From JAEXOD01 sp964652025 (lineage in GTDB: Bacteria > Bacteroidota > Ignavibacteria > Ignavibacteriales > Melioribacteraceae): a DNA stretch of 64,000 nucleotides. The position numbers were made by a program, and so were the translations under genes. The notes under the pieces were generated by a model, which saw nothing but the letters and a program-made list of their open reading frames with translations, searched no databases and was not told the origin of the DNA. Below, in pieces: positions 18,003 to 26,729 of this stretch. The first letter of the stretch is position 1; every line of letters begins with the position of its first letter. The stretch is taken from assembly GCA_964652025.1 (NCBI GenBank), contig CAZYZX010000003.1, forward strand, positions 62,001 to 126,000. The letters run 5' to 3'.

Positions 18003-18594
18003 ATTGTTTATTAATTAATCCAAATTTTGTAAAATACTTAATTCCTTGTCTAATTTTATTTAGTGGGAAAGCCTTTGGATTAACTGCCCAATTATTTAGT
18101 ATATTACGAATTGCACCAAGCACATAAAATCTAAAAATAAATAAATCAATTCCTTTACTAAAATAATTTTCCTCAATCCCTTCTTTAACTACTTGAACAG
18201 CTAAATCTAAAAACTTATTATAATATTGGGTAAATTCTGTAAAAGTGTTTTTTTGAAAATTATTTTGTTCGTTAACAATAACCAAAGCTAAATCTGGGTT
18301 TTGGGTAAATTCATCAATAATCAAATCAATCATATCATCAATTTTATCTGGTGCTTTTACATCCTTACGGTTCACTAAAGCAAGCAAATTATTATATAAA
18401 TTTTCCCATGTGTTATCAAATATTTTTCTCAAAATATCTTCTTTACTTTCATAATACATATAAATACTGCCGGTTGCAACTTTTGCTTCTTCTGCAATTT
18501 TAGCAATTTTACTATTGTGAAATCCATTTTTTGCAAAAATCTTTATAGCAGATTCCATTATGTCTTTTTCTTTGTTTCCTTCTTTTGTACGCAT
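18001..18594 (-). CDS. TetR-family transcriptional repressor of the efflux operon
   Basis: A regulator of about 197 residues. The start at 18594 (MRTKEGNKEKDIMESA) is chosen because GGAG lies six bases upstream; an in-frame ATG 12 codons earlier at 18630 falls inside the likely operator and has no ribosome site. The DNA-binding domain is typical of the family (AIKIFAKNGFHNSKIAKIAE, then GSIYMYYESKEDILRKIF). The ligand domain (about 70-197) is of the TetR_C type related to FadR/AcrR-like proteins and its ligand cannot be predicted. The gene leads the TolC-HlyD-permease operon and is probably autoregulated through the matching operators. Confidence 0.9.
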   Translation of the reverse strand: MRTKEGNKEKDIMESAIKIFAKNGFHNSKIAKIAEEAKVATGSIYMYYESKEDILRKIFDNTWENLYNNLLALVNRKDVKAPDKIDDMIDLIIDEFTQNPDLALVIVNEQNNFQKNTFTEFTQYYNKFLDLAVQVVKEGIEENYFSKGIDLFIFRFYVLGAIRNILNNWAVNPKAFPLNKIRQGIKYFTKFGLINKQ

Positions 18595-18613
18595 TTTATC
18601 TCCATTAATTATT

Positions 18614-18631
18614 AATGAATAATGAGTCATT
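18614..18631. promoter_or_regulatory. candidate TetR operator O2
   Basis: AATGAATAATGAGTCATT lies between the tetR promoter and its ribosome site. It shares 15 of 18 positions with O1 (17985-18002). A second perfect palindrome, CATTAATTATTAATG (18603-18617), overlaps its end. Binding here would block tetR transcription just after the start point. Confidence 0.65.
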
Positions 18632-18641
18632 TATCGCTGCA

Positions 18642-18670
18642 AATCTAATTATTTTTTATACAACTGTCAA
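18642..18670 (-). promoter_or_regulatory. sigma-70 type promoter of tetR-efflux operon
   Basis: On the minus strand a perfect -35 TTGACA (18670-18665) is followed after 17 bp by TAGATT (18647-18642). Transcription would start near 18635, immediately before operator O2. Confidence 0.6.
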
Positions 18671-18740
18671 GTTATTTTTTATATTATTTTTAGGAATAAG
18701 AATTTTAATGAATTACTATTAAAAAGAAGTAACAAAAAAA

Positions 18741-18768
18741 AAAGCAGGACTTAAAAAAGCCCTGCTTT
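18741..18768 (-). terminator. intrinsic terminator of the M1 peptidase gene
   Basis: A 12-bp stem with one mismatch (arms 18741-18752 and 18757-18768) is followed on the minus strand by ten T residues. It lies 24 bp after the peptidase stop codon. Confidence 0.85.
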
Positions 18769-18792
18769 AATTTTTAGTTAGATAAGCTTAAA

Positions 18793-20682
18793 TTACTTTT
18801 TGTTTACAAACTCGTTATTGGTTAAATCCACATCTGGAACGTATTTATTACCTAATGCTATAGAACTAAAATCAGACTCTGCCTTTACTTTTATTGTAAA
18901 CGAGTTTTTGCCATCTTTCCATACCAAAGCGGAGTGATATACATTTATTTTAGAACCGTTATTTAAATTAACTTGTAAATAAATTGGAATAGGCAAATTA
19001 CCAATTTTTTCAATCACAGCTGTTATTTCTCCTTTTTTGTATTCTACACTTTTAATGGCTAAGTCTGGATATCCTTGTTCGTAAAACCAAGGTTTAATAA
19101 ACCAATATAAATCTTCTTTTAACACATTTTCAAAAGTGAAAAAGAAATCATAAGGAATGGGGTGTTTACCATGCCACCTATTCATATATTCTTTTAGCGC
19201 CAAACTAAATTTTTCATCACCCAATAAATCTTTAAGCATAGCATATGCAGCAGCACTGCGTACATACGCGTGCAAACGATAAGGTTTAGATTTTAAGTTA
19301 GAAGCTAAAATCATTAAAGGAACTTCAAACTCTAAACCCGCATTTCTATTATAATTTAATATATTTCTTTCCTCTGGCTCGTAACCCGGTGCAAGTTTTT
19401 TTTGCAATGCATATGGCAACATTACAGCAAAACCTTCATCCATCCAAGCATATTTGCGTTCGTTTGTGCCCATATAAAATGGGAAATATGAATGTAGTAT
19501 TTCGTGAGATGTTACATGCACCGTGCCATTAAAATCATCTGCACTAGCGCCTTGATTTACCATCATCGGATACTCCATGCCACCGCCACCATTAAAAACG
19601 GTCATAGATGGATATGGATATTTTACCCCGGGCATTACTTCAGAAAAATATTCTATTGATTTTTTACTTAACTCTGCAACAGGTTTAAATCCAGCATTGT
19701 TTGGTCTATATACAGATGAAATAAATACTCGTTCTTTAGTGGATTTATCTTTACAATAACTTGTTGCATCCCAAACGTAGCGATTACTTACTGCAAACGC
19801 AAAATCTGGAACACCGTTAGCTAAATAATGCCATTCTACAATATCCCCTTGTTTAGTAAATCCTTTCTTTTGCACATCTAAAGAATCTATAATTGGTATA
19901 ATATTATCGGATGTATGCGCCTTAACAAATCTTTCGTAATAAGGTTCGTTCAAAATTTCTTTAGCATTTTGTAAAAGTCCAGTTCCCCAAACAATAAAAT
20001 CTTTAGGCACACTAATTTTAACATTATAATTATTTATATCATTATAAAACTCTTGCGTACCCGTATAGTCGTTTATATCCCAACCGTCAATATCATCGTA
20101 AACAGATATTTGTGGATAGAAATATGCCATAAAGTATGTGCCTTCTTCATATTTTCCCATTCGTACCAAACGAGTATTAGGCATTGGGAAAGACCATTCA
20201 ATTTCTATTTTAGTTTTACTTTTTGGCACAATTGCATTTTTTAGTTTAACAAATAAATTTGTACCATAAAATGAAATAATCCCATCTTCTAACAAATTAG
20301 TATAATCTTTACCATCTATAATTAATTTGCTAATTTTAGTGCCTTCATTTAATAAACTTGGGTCTGTTTGCCAATCTCTAACCGCACCGCTTTTCAAAAT
20401 ATCTTGGTATAAACGAATTACCAATCTATTTAAAGTATCGTTACTATTGTTATAATAGTAAATAACTTCGTTACCACTAAAATTTTTTTCGCTTGGTAAA
20501 AGCTTTACGTTTATATCATAATCAGCAGAATTAACAAAATAGTTTTTGCCCGGTTTGCCATCATAGCTGCGTGTGCCTTTGTTATAAGCATTTTTAACAT
20601 CTAAAGGCATATAATATTTATAAGGCTGAGCAAATAAATATATATTAAAAACAAATAACAGTAATAAAAATTTTTTTAACAT
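18793..20682 (-). CDS. secreted M1-family zinc metallopeptidase
   Basis: A 629-residue exported peptidase with a signal peptide (about 1-18, LLLLFVFNIYLFAQ). The active site is complete: His393, Glu394 and His397 in HEILH, and Glu416 in MDEGF at the HExxH-x18-E spacing of family M1. GGGMEYP upstream is the counterpart of the substrate-anchoring GxMEN motif. An N-terminal beta-domain (about 40-270) precedes the catalytic domain, and a short beta-sandwich (about 540-629) ends the chain. It lacks a type IX sorting domain, so it probably acts in the periplasm or is exported another way. It probably trims peptides from their N-terminus for nutrition. It is transcribed alone, with its own terminator. 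Confidence 0.9.
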   Translation of the reverse strand: MLKKFLLLLFVFNIYLFAQPYKYYMPLDVKNAYNKGTRSYDGKPGKNYFVNSADYDINVKLLPSEKNFSGNEVIYYYNNSNDTLNRLVIRLYQDILKSGAVRDWQTDPSLLNEGTKISKLIIDGKDYTNLLEDGIISFYGTNLFVKLKNAIVPKSKTKIEIEWSFPMPNTRLVRMGKYEEGTYFMAYFYPQISVYDDIDGWDINDYTGTQEFYNDINNYNVKISVPKDFIVWGTGLLQNAKEILNEPYYERFVKAHTSDNIIPIIDSLDVQKKGFTKQGDIVEWHYLANGVPDFAFAVSNRYVWDATSYCKDKSTKERVFISSVYRPNNAGFKPVAELSKKSIEYFSEVMPGVKYPYPSMTVFNGGGGMEYPMMVNQGASADDFNGTVHVTSHEILHSYFPFYMGTNERKYAWMDEGFAVMLPYALQKKLAPGYEPEERNILNYNRNAGLEFEVPLMILASNLKSKPYRLHAYVRSAAAYAMLKDLLGDEKFSLALKEYMNRWHGKHPIPYDFFFTFENVLKEDLYWFIKPWFYEQGYPDLAIKSVEYKKGEITAVIEKIGNLPIPIYLQVNLNNGSKINVYHSALVWKDGKNSFTIKVKAESDFSSIALGNKYVPDVDLTNNEFVNKK

Positions 20683-20707
20683 AAATTACCTTAAATTTAA
20701 AATAAAA

Positions 20708-20734
20708 AAAACCGCTTAAAAATTAAGCGGTTTT
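20708..20734 (-). terminator. intrinsic terminator after the PLP lyase gene
   Basis: A 12-bp perfect stem (AAAACCGCTTAA / TTAAGCGGTTTT, loop of 3) lies 29 bp past the stop at 20763, with a T-run on the minus strand. Confidence 0.85.
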
Positions 20735-20762
20735 AGGGAATAATTCAACATAAAAATTTATT

Positions 20763-21947
20763 TTATTGAATTTTATCTAAAGCTTGTTCTAAATCTGCAA
20801 TAATATCATCCACATTTTCAATCCCCACGCTTAATCTTACTAAGCCTTCTGTAATACCAGCTTCTGCGCGGGCTTTTGCACCCATACTTAAATGGGTCAT
20901 ACTAGCAGGATGTTGAATTAAAGTTTCTACACCACCTAAACTAACAGCTAATTGAGCAAGTTTAACGTTATCCATTACAATTTTACCCGCATCAAAGCCA
21001 CCTTTTAGCTCAAAGGTTATCATTCCACCATCACCTTTATGTTGCTTTTTACCAATTTCATACTCTGGATGACTTTTTAACCCCGGATAATAAACACGTT
21101 CTACTTTAGGATGTGCTTCTAAATATTCTGCAATTTTAGTTGCATTTAAGCAATGACGTTCCATTCTTAAAGCTAAGGTTTTTAATCCCCTGTGCACTAA
21201 AAACGAGTTAAATGGATCTATTACACCACCCATTTGATTTAAGCATTTTCTTAAATCTGAATAAAGCTCTGGTGTTTTAGCTACAATAATACCCGCAACA
21301 ACATCTGCATGTCCATTTAAAAATTTTGTCATACTATGCAAAACAACATCTGCACCTAAACTTAATGGCTGCTGTAAAATAGGACTCATAAAGGTATTAT
21401 CTACAACAAGCAAAGCATTATTTTTATGCGCAATTTTAGCGCATTCTTCAATATCAGAAATTGCTAAAGTAGGATTACCGGGTGTTTCGATATAAACTAA
21501 TTTTGTGTTAGGTTTAACAGCTTTTTCAACTTCTTCTATTATGTTAGTATCTACAAAAGATACTTGAACATTAAATTTAGTAAAAATAGTAGCAAGCAAA
21601 GTAGTAGTAGGTCCGTATAATGCTTTAGAACAAACTACGTGGTCGCCAGCTTTTAAGAAAGCTGTAAAAACAGTGCTTATGGCACCCATACCACTGGCAC
21701 AACCAAGTGCTTTGTACCCACCTTCTAAATCAGCAACGGCATCTTCCATTGCTTCAATAGTTGGGTTTTTCATTCTTGTATAAATATACCCAGCTTCTTC
21801 ACCTTTAAATATAGCAGCACCTTGCGCAGCACTTTCAAATTTAAATGTAGAAGTTTGATAAATGGGTGGAACTACAGGTCTGTGTTCATACTCACCTATA
21901 CCAGCATGTACACATTTTGTATAAATATTTGTGTTTTTGTTATGCAT
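20763..21947 (-). CDS. PLP-dependent Cys/Met metabolism lyase (methionine gamma-lyase-like)
   Basis: A 394-residue cytoplasmic enzyme of the cystathionine gamma-synthase/lyase fold. The PLP lysine is Lys208 in HSMTKFLNGHADV. The family signatures YIYTRMKNPT, GCASGMGAIST and VDNTFMSP are all present. Overall wording is closest to methionine gamma-lyase or cystathionine gamma-lyase, which release H2S or methanethiol plus a 2-oxo acid. The Cys next to the active site that typifies methionine gamma-lyases (YGCT) is Pro113 here (YGPT), so the exact reaction is open. It starts 31 bp after gyrA with no terminator between, so it may be read with the gyrase genes. Confidence 0.88.
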   Translation of the reverse strand: MHNKNTNIYTKCVHAGIGEYEHRPVVPPIYQTSTFKFESAAQGAAIFKGEEAGYIYTRMKNPTIEAMEDAVADLEGGYKALGCASGMGAISTVFTAFLKAGDHVVCSKALYGPTTTLLATIFTKFNVQVSFVDTNIIEEVEKAVKPNTKLVYIETPGNPTLAISDIEECAKIAHKNNALLVVDNTFMSPILQQPLSLGADVVLHSMTKFLNGHADVVAGIIVAKTPELYSDLRKCLNQMGGVIDPFNSFLVHRGLKTLALRMERHCLNATKIAEYLEAHPKVERVYYPGLKSHPEYEIGKKQHKGDGGMITFELKGGFDAGKIVMDNVKLAQLAVSLGGVETLIQHPASMTHLSMGAKARAEAGITEGLVRLSVGIENVDDIIADLEQALDKIQ

Positions 21948-21978
21948 TTTGCACCAAATTTATTTGTCCATATGTTAT

Positions 21979-24432
21979 TTATTCTTCATCGCCATTTCCG
22001 TTACCATCTTCATCGGGAATAATCTTAGCCATATCGGCAATTGCATCCCCATCGTTAAGTTTGATAACTTTTACCCCTTGTGTATTACGTCCCATTACTC
22101 TAATATCGGCTACACTCTGTCTAATTACCATTCCTTGAACAGTCATGATTACAAATTCATCGTTATCATTTACTTCTTTCATTGCAATTAAATTACCATT
22201 CTTTTCGCCGGTCTTAATTGTAATAACACCCTTACCACCGCGGTGCGTAATTCTATAATCACTAAGCTCGCTACGTTTACCATATCCTTTATCTGTAACA
22301 ACAAGTAATGTGGATTCTTTTTTAACTACAATTGCACCAATAACTTTATCACCATCTTCTAATGTAATTCCTTTAACACCGGTAGCAGTTCTGCCCATAT
22401 CTCTAACGTCTTTTTCGTTAAATCTTATAGCCATGCCGTTATAGGTGCCAATTACTATATCATCATTTCCATCACTAATGCCAACTTCTATTAAGCGGTC
22501 ACCTTCATTTATATTTATTGCAATTATTCCACCCCTACGAATGTTAGCATAAGCAGAAAGTACAGTCTTTTTAATCGTTCCCTGTTCTGTTACCATTATT
22601 GCATATTTATCATCTGCAAAATCTTTAATAGATAAAAATGCAGTTATCTTTTCGTCTTTATCTTTTTCAATTAAGTTCTGTATTGCTCTACCACGGCTTG
22701 CGCGTCCTGTATCGGGCACTTCATGCACCTTTAACGAGTAAACTTTCCCCTTATCTGTAAAGAATAAAAGATAGTGGTGAGTTGCGGCAATAAACATATG
22801 TTCAATAAAATCTTCATCTTTAGTGCCTGCACCTGTAACACCTTTACCACCACGGTTTTGTCTTCTATAACCACTAACAGGAAATCTTTTTATAAATCCT
22901 TTGTGACTAATTGTTACAACTACATCTTCGTTTGCAATTATATCTTCTAACGAAAATTCTTTGTAATCATATATAATCTCAGTTCTGCGCTTATCGCCAT
23001 ATTTTTCTTTAAGTGCTAATAATTCTTCTTTTATAATCAAATTACGTTTAGCTTCGCTTGCCAAAATTCCGCGCAATTTTTCAATAAGCTGTATAACTTC
23101 TCTGTATTCATCTTCAATTTTTTTACGCTCTAATCCAGTCAACCTTTGTAAGCGCATATCCAAAATTGCTTTTGCTTGAATTTCGGAAAGTTTAAATTTG
23201 CGCATTAAATTAACTTTTGCGGTTTCTACATCTTTAGATTTTTTAATTGTCTCAATAACTTCATCAATATTATCTAAAGCAATAATGTAACCTTCTAAAA
23301 TATGGGCGCGTTTTTCTGCAGCATCTAATTCATACTTTGTTCGCCTAATTAAAACATCCATTCTATGCTGCAAAAAGTGATACATCATTTCTTTAAGCGT
23401 AAGCACTTTTGGAATTCCATTAACAAGCGCAAGGTTTATAACTCCAAAAGTAACTTGCATTTGTGTATGCTTAAATAATTGATTTAAAATAACATCAGGT
23501 TGGCTATCGCGTTTTGTTTCTATAACAATACGCATACCATCTCTATCGCTTTCATCTCTTATGTTAGATATATCTGTAATTTTACCCTCGTGAACAAGTT
23601 CTGCAATTTTTTCTATTAAATTTGCTTTATTCACTTGGTAAGGTAGTTCAGTTACAATAATATTTTCTCTATCATTTTTTTGATGTTCGATATTAGCGCG
23701 TGCTCTTACAACTATTTTACCGCGCCCTGTTAAATAAGCTTCTTTTACTCCTTCGTAACCAAAAATAATTCCTGCAGTTGGAAAATCTGGTGCTTTAACA
23801 TATTTCATTAAACCTTCTGATGTAATATCAGGATTATCAACTAATGCAACAAGACCATCAACAACTTCACCTAAATTGTGTGGGGGAATGTTTGTTGCCA
23901 TACCAACAGCAATACCACTAGCACCATTTACTAAAAGATTTGGTAAATAACTTGGTAAAACACTTGGCTCTTGTAAACTATCATCAAAGTTTGGTACAAA
24001 ATCAACTGTGTTTTTGTCTAAATCCCTTAGCATTTCATCGGCAAGACGTGCTAAGCGCGCTTCTGTATATCTCATAGCAGCGGCACCATCGCCATCTATA
24101 CTTCCAAAGTTTCCCTGTCCATCAATTAATGGGTAACGTAATGAAAAATCTTGCACCATTCTAACCATACTATCATATACAGCAGTATCGCCATGTGGGT
24201 GATACTTACCAAGCACTTCACCCACTATTCTAGCACTCTTTTTGTAAGGTCTATTGTGGAACATTCCCAAGTCGTACATACCAAATAAAATTCTTCGGTG
24301 TACGGGCTTTAGTCCATCCCTAACATCTGGTAAAGCGCGTGCTACTATAACACTCATCGCATAATCTATATACGATGATTTCATTTCATCTTCTATTGAT
24401 ACGGGTACAATTTTTTCGAACAAAGTTGCCAT
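21979..24432 (-). CDS. gyrA: DNA gyrase subunit A
   Basis: The breakage-reunion subunit of gyrase, 817 residues, with GyrB in an A2B2 enzyme. The catalytic Tyr122 is in AMRYTEARL and numbering matches E. coli exactly. The quinolone-region residues read GDTAVYD: Thr83 where E. coli has Ser83, and Asp87 is kept; Thr here is a natural variant in several phyla and does not prove resistance. The wrapping-specific GyrA box is present as QNRGGKG (canonical QRRGGKG), which separates it from ParC. The tail is short and acidic (DEDGNGNGDEE). It follows gyrB by 33 bp. Confidence 0.98.
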   Translation of the reverse strand: MATLFEKIVPVSIEDEMKSSYIDYAMSVIVARALPDVRDGLKPVHRRILFGMYDLGMFHNRPYKKSARIVGEVLGKYHPHGDTAVYDSMVRMVQDFSLRYPLIDGQGNFGSIDGDGAAAMRYTEARLARLADEMLRDLDKNTVDFVPNFDDSLQEPSVLPSYLPNLLVNGASGIAVGMATNIPPHNLGEVVDGLVALVDNPDITSEGLMKYVKAPDFPTAGIIFGYEGVKEAYLTGRGKIVVRARANIEHQKNDRENIIVTELPYQVNKANLIEKIAELVHEGKITDISNIRDESDRDGMRIVIETKRDSQPDVILNQLFKHTQMQVTFGVINLALVNGIPKVLTLKEMMYHFLQHRMDVLIRRTKYELDAAEKRAHILEGYIIALDNIDEVIETIKKSKDVETAKVNLMRKFKLSEIQAKAILDMRLQRLTGLERKKIEDEYREVIQLIEKLRGILASEAKRNLIIKEELLALKEKYGDKRRTEIIYDYKEFSLEDIIANEDVVVTISHKGFIKRFPVSGYRRQNRGGKGVTGAGTKDEDFIEHMFIAATHHYLLFFTDKGKVYSLKVHEVPDTGRASRGRAIQNLIEKDKDEKITAFLSIKDFADDKYAIMVTEQGTIKKTVLSAYANIRRGGIIAININEGDRLIEVGISDGNDDIVIGTYNGMAIRFNEKDVRDMGRTATGVKGITLEDGDKVIGAIVVKKESTLLVVTDKGYGKRSELSDYRITHRGGKGVITIKTGEKNGNLIAMKEVNDNDEFVIMTVQGMVIRQSVADIRVMGRNTQGVKVIKLNDGDAIADMAKIIPDEDGNGNGDEE

Positions 24433-24465
24433 ATTCTAATTACTCTTAATTTTTCTAAATTTTTA

Positions 24466-26421
24466 TTAAATATCCAAATTTGCATATTTGGCGTGCTTTT
24501 CTATAAATTCTCTTCTTGGTTCAACGGCATCACCCATTAAAGTTTCAAAAATTTTATCTGCTCGTGCCGCACTTTCCAAATTCACCTGCAAAATAGTTCT
24601 TGTTTCCGGATTCATTGTTGTTTCCCATAATTGCTCTGGGTTCATTTCTCCCAAACCTTTATATCTGGAAATTATTACCCCCTTTGGGGCTCCATTTTCA
24701 TCTAATTCTTCTTTATTATCAGAATTGGTTTTAAACCTCTTTAAAATCTTATCTCGCTCGGCATCATCATAAGCGTAATATTCTTCTTTACCTTTTTTGA
24801 TTTTATATAATGGTGGTTGGGCAATATATACTTTACCTTGATTTACAAGCTCTTGCATATATCTATAAAAGAAAGTTAAAAGCAAAGTTCTAATATGGCT
24901 ACCATCAACATCGGCATCGGTCATAATTATAATTTTACCATATCGCGCTTTTTCACCATTAAAATCATCGCCAATTCCTGTTCCTAATGCGGCAATAATT
25001 GCTTTAATTTCGTTATTTTCTAAAATTTTATTTAGTTTAGATTTTTCAACATTTAATATTTTACCGCGTAAAGGTAAAATTGCTTGGAATCTTCTGTCCC
25101 GTCCTTGTTTTGCACTACCACCTGCGGAGTCCCCTTCCACTATGTACATTTCGCAATGCTCTGGGTCATTAATGGAGCAATCTGCTAATTTACCCGGCAA
25201 ACGCATTGTATCTAACGCATTTTTCCTTCTAACAAGCTCACGCGCCTTTTTAGCAGCTTCTCTTGCTTCTGCACTCTTTAAACATTTTTCTATAATCTTT
25301 TTGCCAACACCTGGGTTCTCTTCTAAATACTCTGCAAGCTTTTCACCTACAATAGATTCTACTATGGATTTAACCTCGCCATTACCAAGCTTTGTTTTAG
25401 TTTGACCTTCGAACTGTGGTTCTGGTACTTTTACGCTTATTACCGCTGTTAAACCTTCTCTAAAATCTTCACCCGTTAAATTAATTTTACTGTTTTCTTT
25501 AATTAAACCATTTTTAGCGGCATAAGTATTTAAGGTTCTTGTTAGTGCTGTTCTAAAGCCAACTAAGTGTGTGCCACCTTCACGAGTATTAATATTATTA
25601 ACATAAGAAAAAACATTCTCTGTAAATTCGTTGTTATATTCAAATGCAATTTCAACAACTGTGTTATCTTTTTCCCCTTCAATATATATTGGTTTATGGA
25701 AAGGTTCTCTGTTTTCATCTAAGTACTTAACAAACTCTACAATACCACCTTTAAAGTGATAAGTTGCGGATTCGCCTTCTATTTCATCTTTAATTTCTAT
25801 TGTAACATTTTTGTTTAAGTAGGCTAATTCCATTAACCTTTCGGCAAGTGTTTCGAAATTAAATTTAGTAGTTTTAAATATTTCAGAATCGGGATAAAAA
25901 GTAACTGTAGTTCCTGTTTCGTTAGGTTTGCATTTACCAACTTCTTTAACTGCATATTTAGGAACACCTCTTTCATATTCCTGTCTGTAAACTTTACCAT
26001 CTCGTTTAACTTCAACTCTTAACCATTCCGATAAAGCATTAACTACCGAAACACCAACACCATGCAAACCGCCAGATATTTTATAACTGTTTTTATCAAA
26101 TTTACCACCAGCATGCAAAACAGTCATAACAACTTCTAAACCAGAACGCTTTTCTATTGGATGGATATCTACAGGAATGCCACGCCCCTTATCTGTTACA
26201 GATACACTGCCATCTTTATTCATTGTAACCAAAACATAATCATTATATCCGGCTAAACATTCATCTATACTATTATCAACTACTTCATAAACTAAGTGAT
26301 GTAACCCTCTTACTCCTGTATCACCTATATACATGGAAGGGCGGGCTCTTACACCCTCTAATCCTTTTTTAACATCGATTGATGATGAAGTATATCCATT
26401 TGAATGATCATTTGTTACCAC
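24466..26421 (-). CDS. gyrB: DNA gyrase subunit B
   Basis: The ATPase subunit of gyrase, 651 residues, the short form without the insert of E. coli GyrB. The GHKL ATPase domain has VDNSIDE, DKGRGIPVDIHP and GGLHGVGVSVVNALS. The TOPRIM domain has EGDSAGGSAKQGRDR and DADVDGSHIRTLLL. The start is GTG at 26421 with GGAG seven bases before it; no nearby in-frame ATG exists. It lies 17 bp after the dciA-like gene and before gyrA, all on one strand with dnaN and recF, the usual replication cluster. Confidence 0.98.
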   Translation of the reverse strand: MVTNDHSNGYTSSSIDVKKGLEGVRARPSMYIGDTGVRGLHHLVYEVVDNSIDECLAGYNDYVLVTMNKDGSVSVTDKGRGIPVDIHPIEKRSGLEVVMTVLHAGGKFDKNSYKISGGLHGVGVSVVNALSEWLRVEVKRDGKVYRQEYERGVPKYAVKEVGKCKPNETGTTVTFYPDSEIFKTTKFNFETLAERLMELAYLNKNVTIEIKDEIEGESATYHFKGGIVEFVKYLDENREPFHKPIYIEGEKDNTVVEIAFEYNNEFTENVFSYVNNINTREGGTHLVGFRTALTRTLNTYAAKNGLIKENSKINLTGEDFREGLTAVISVKVPEPQFEGQTKTKLGNGEVKSIVESIVGEKLAEYLEENPGVGKKIIEKCLKSAEAREAAKKARELVRRKNALDTMRLPGKLADCSINDPEHCEMYIVEGDSAGGSAKQGRDRRFQAILPLRGKILNVEKSKLNKILENNEIKAIIAALGTGIGDDFNGEKARYGKIIIMTDADVDGSHIRTLLLTFFYRYMQELVNQGKVYIAQPPLYKIKKGKEEYYAYDDAERDKILKRFKTNSDNKEELDENGAPKGVIISRYKGLGEMNPEQLWETTMNPETRTILQVNLESAARADKIFETLMGDAVEPRREFIEKHAKYANLDI

Positions 26422-26438
26422 TTTTTAACTCCATTTCT

Positions 26439-26729
26439 CTATACAAATTTTATTGAATTTACAACTTCTTTATTGTAATATTTATTTATTTTTTCAATCA
26501 TAGCCTCTTGCCTTAAGTTTAGCTCTTGCCTTAAAACAGAGTGCTCTACTCGCAAACTCAAAATCTTTTTATTTAATTTAACTGCTTTAACAAATTCAGC
26601 AAATTCCGGAAATATAATTGCAAAATCTTCTACAACTTTATATTTAAGTCTAACGTCTCTAATCTTTTCTAACTCTTCTGCATTAGCTATTATATCTGCT
26701 AAGCTTTTAATTTCTTTTTTATTCAACAA
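26439..26729 (-). CDS. DciA-like (DUF721) protein
   Basis: A protein of about 96 residues (LNKKEIKSLADIIANAEEL...) between recF and gyrB. Its position and its beta-strand core (KVVEDFAIIFPEFAEFVKAVKLNKKILSLRVEHSVLRQEL, given here only in outline) match the DUF721 family. That family includes DciA, which loads or recruits the replicative helicase in bacteria without DnaC. The likely start is one of two adjacent TTG codons (26729 or 26726) that overlap the recF stop and have AAGG upstream. The in-frame ATG at 26825 would lie far inside recF and is unlikely. This implies translation coupled to recF. Confidence 0.75.
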   Translation of the reverse strand: MLNKKEIKSLADIIANAEELEKIRDVRLKYKVVEDFAIIFPEFAEFVKAVKLNKKILSLRVEHSVLRQELNLRQEAMIEKINKYYNKEVVNSIKFV

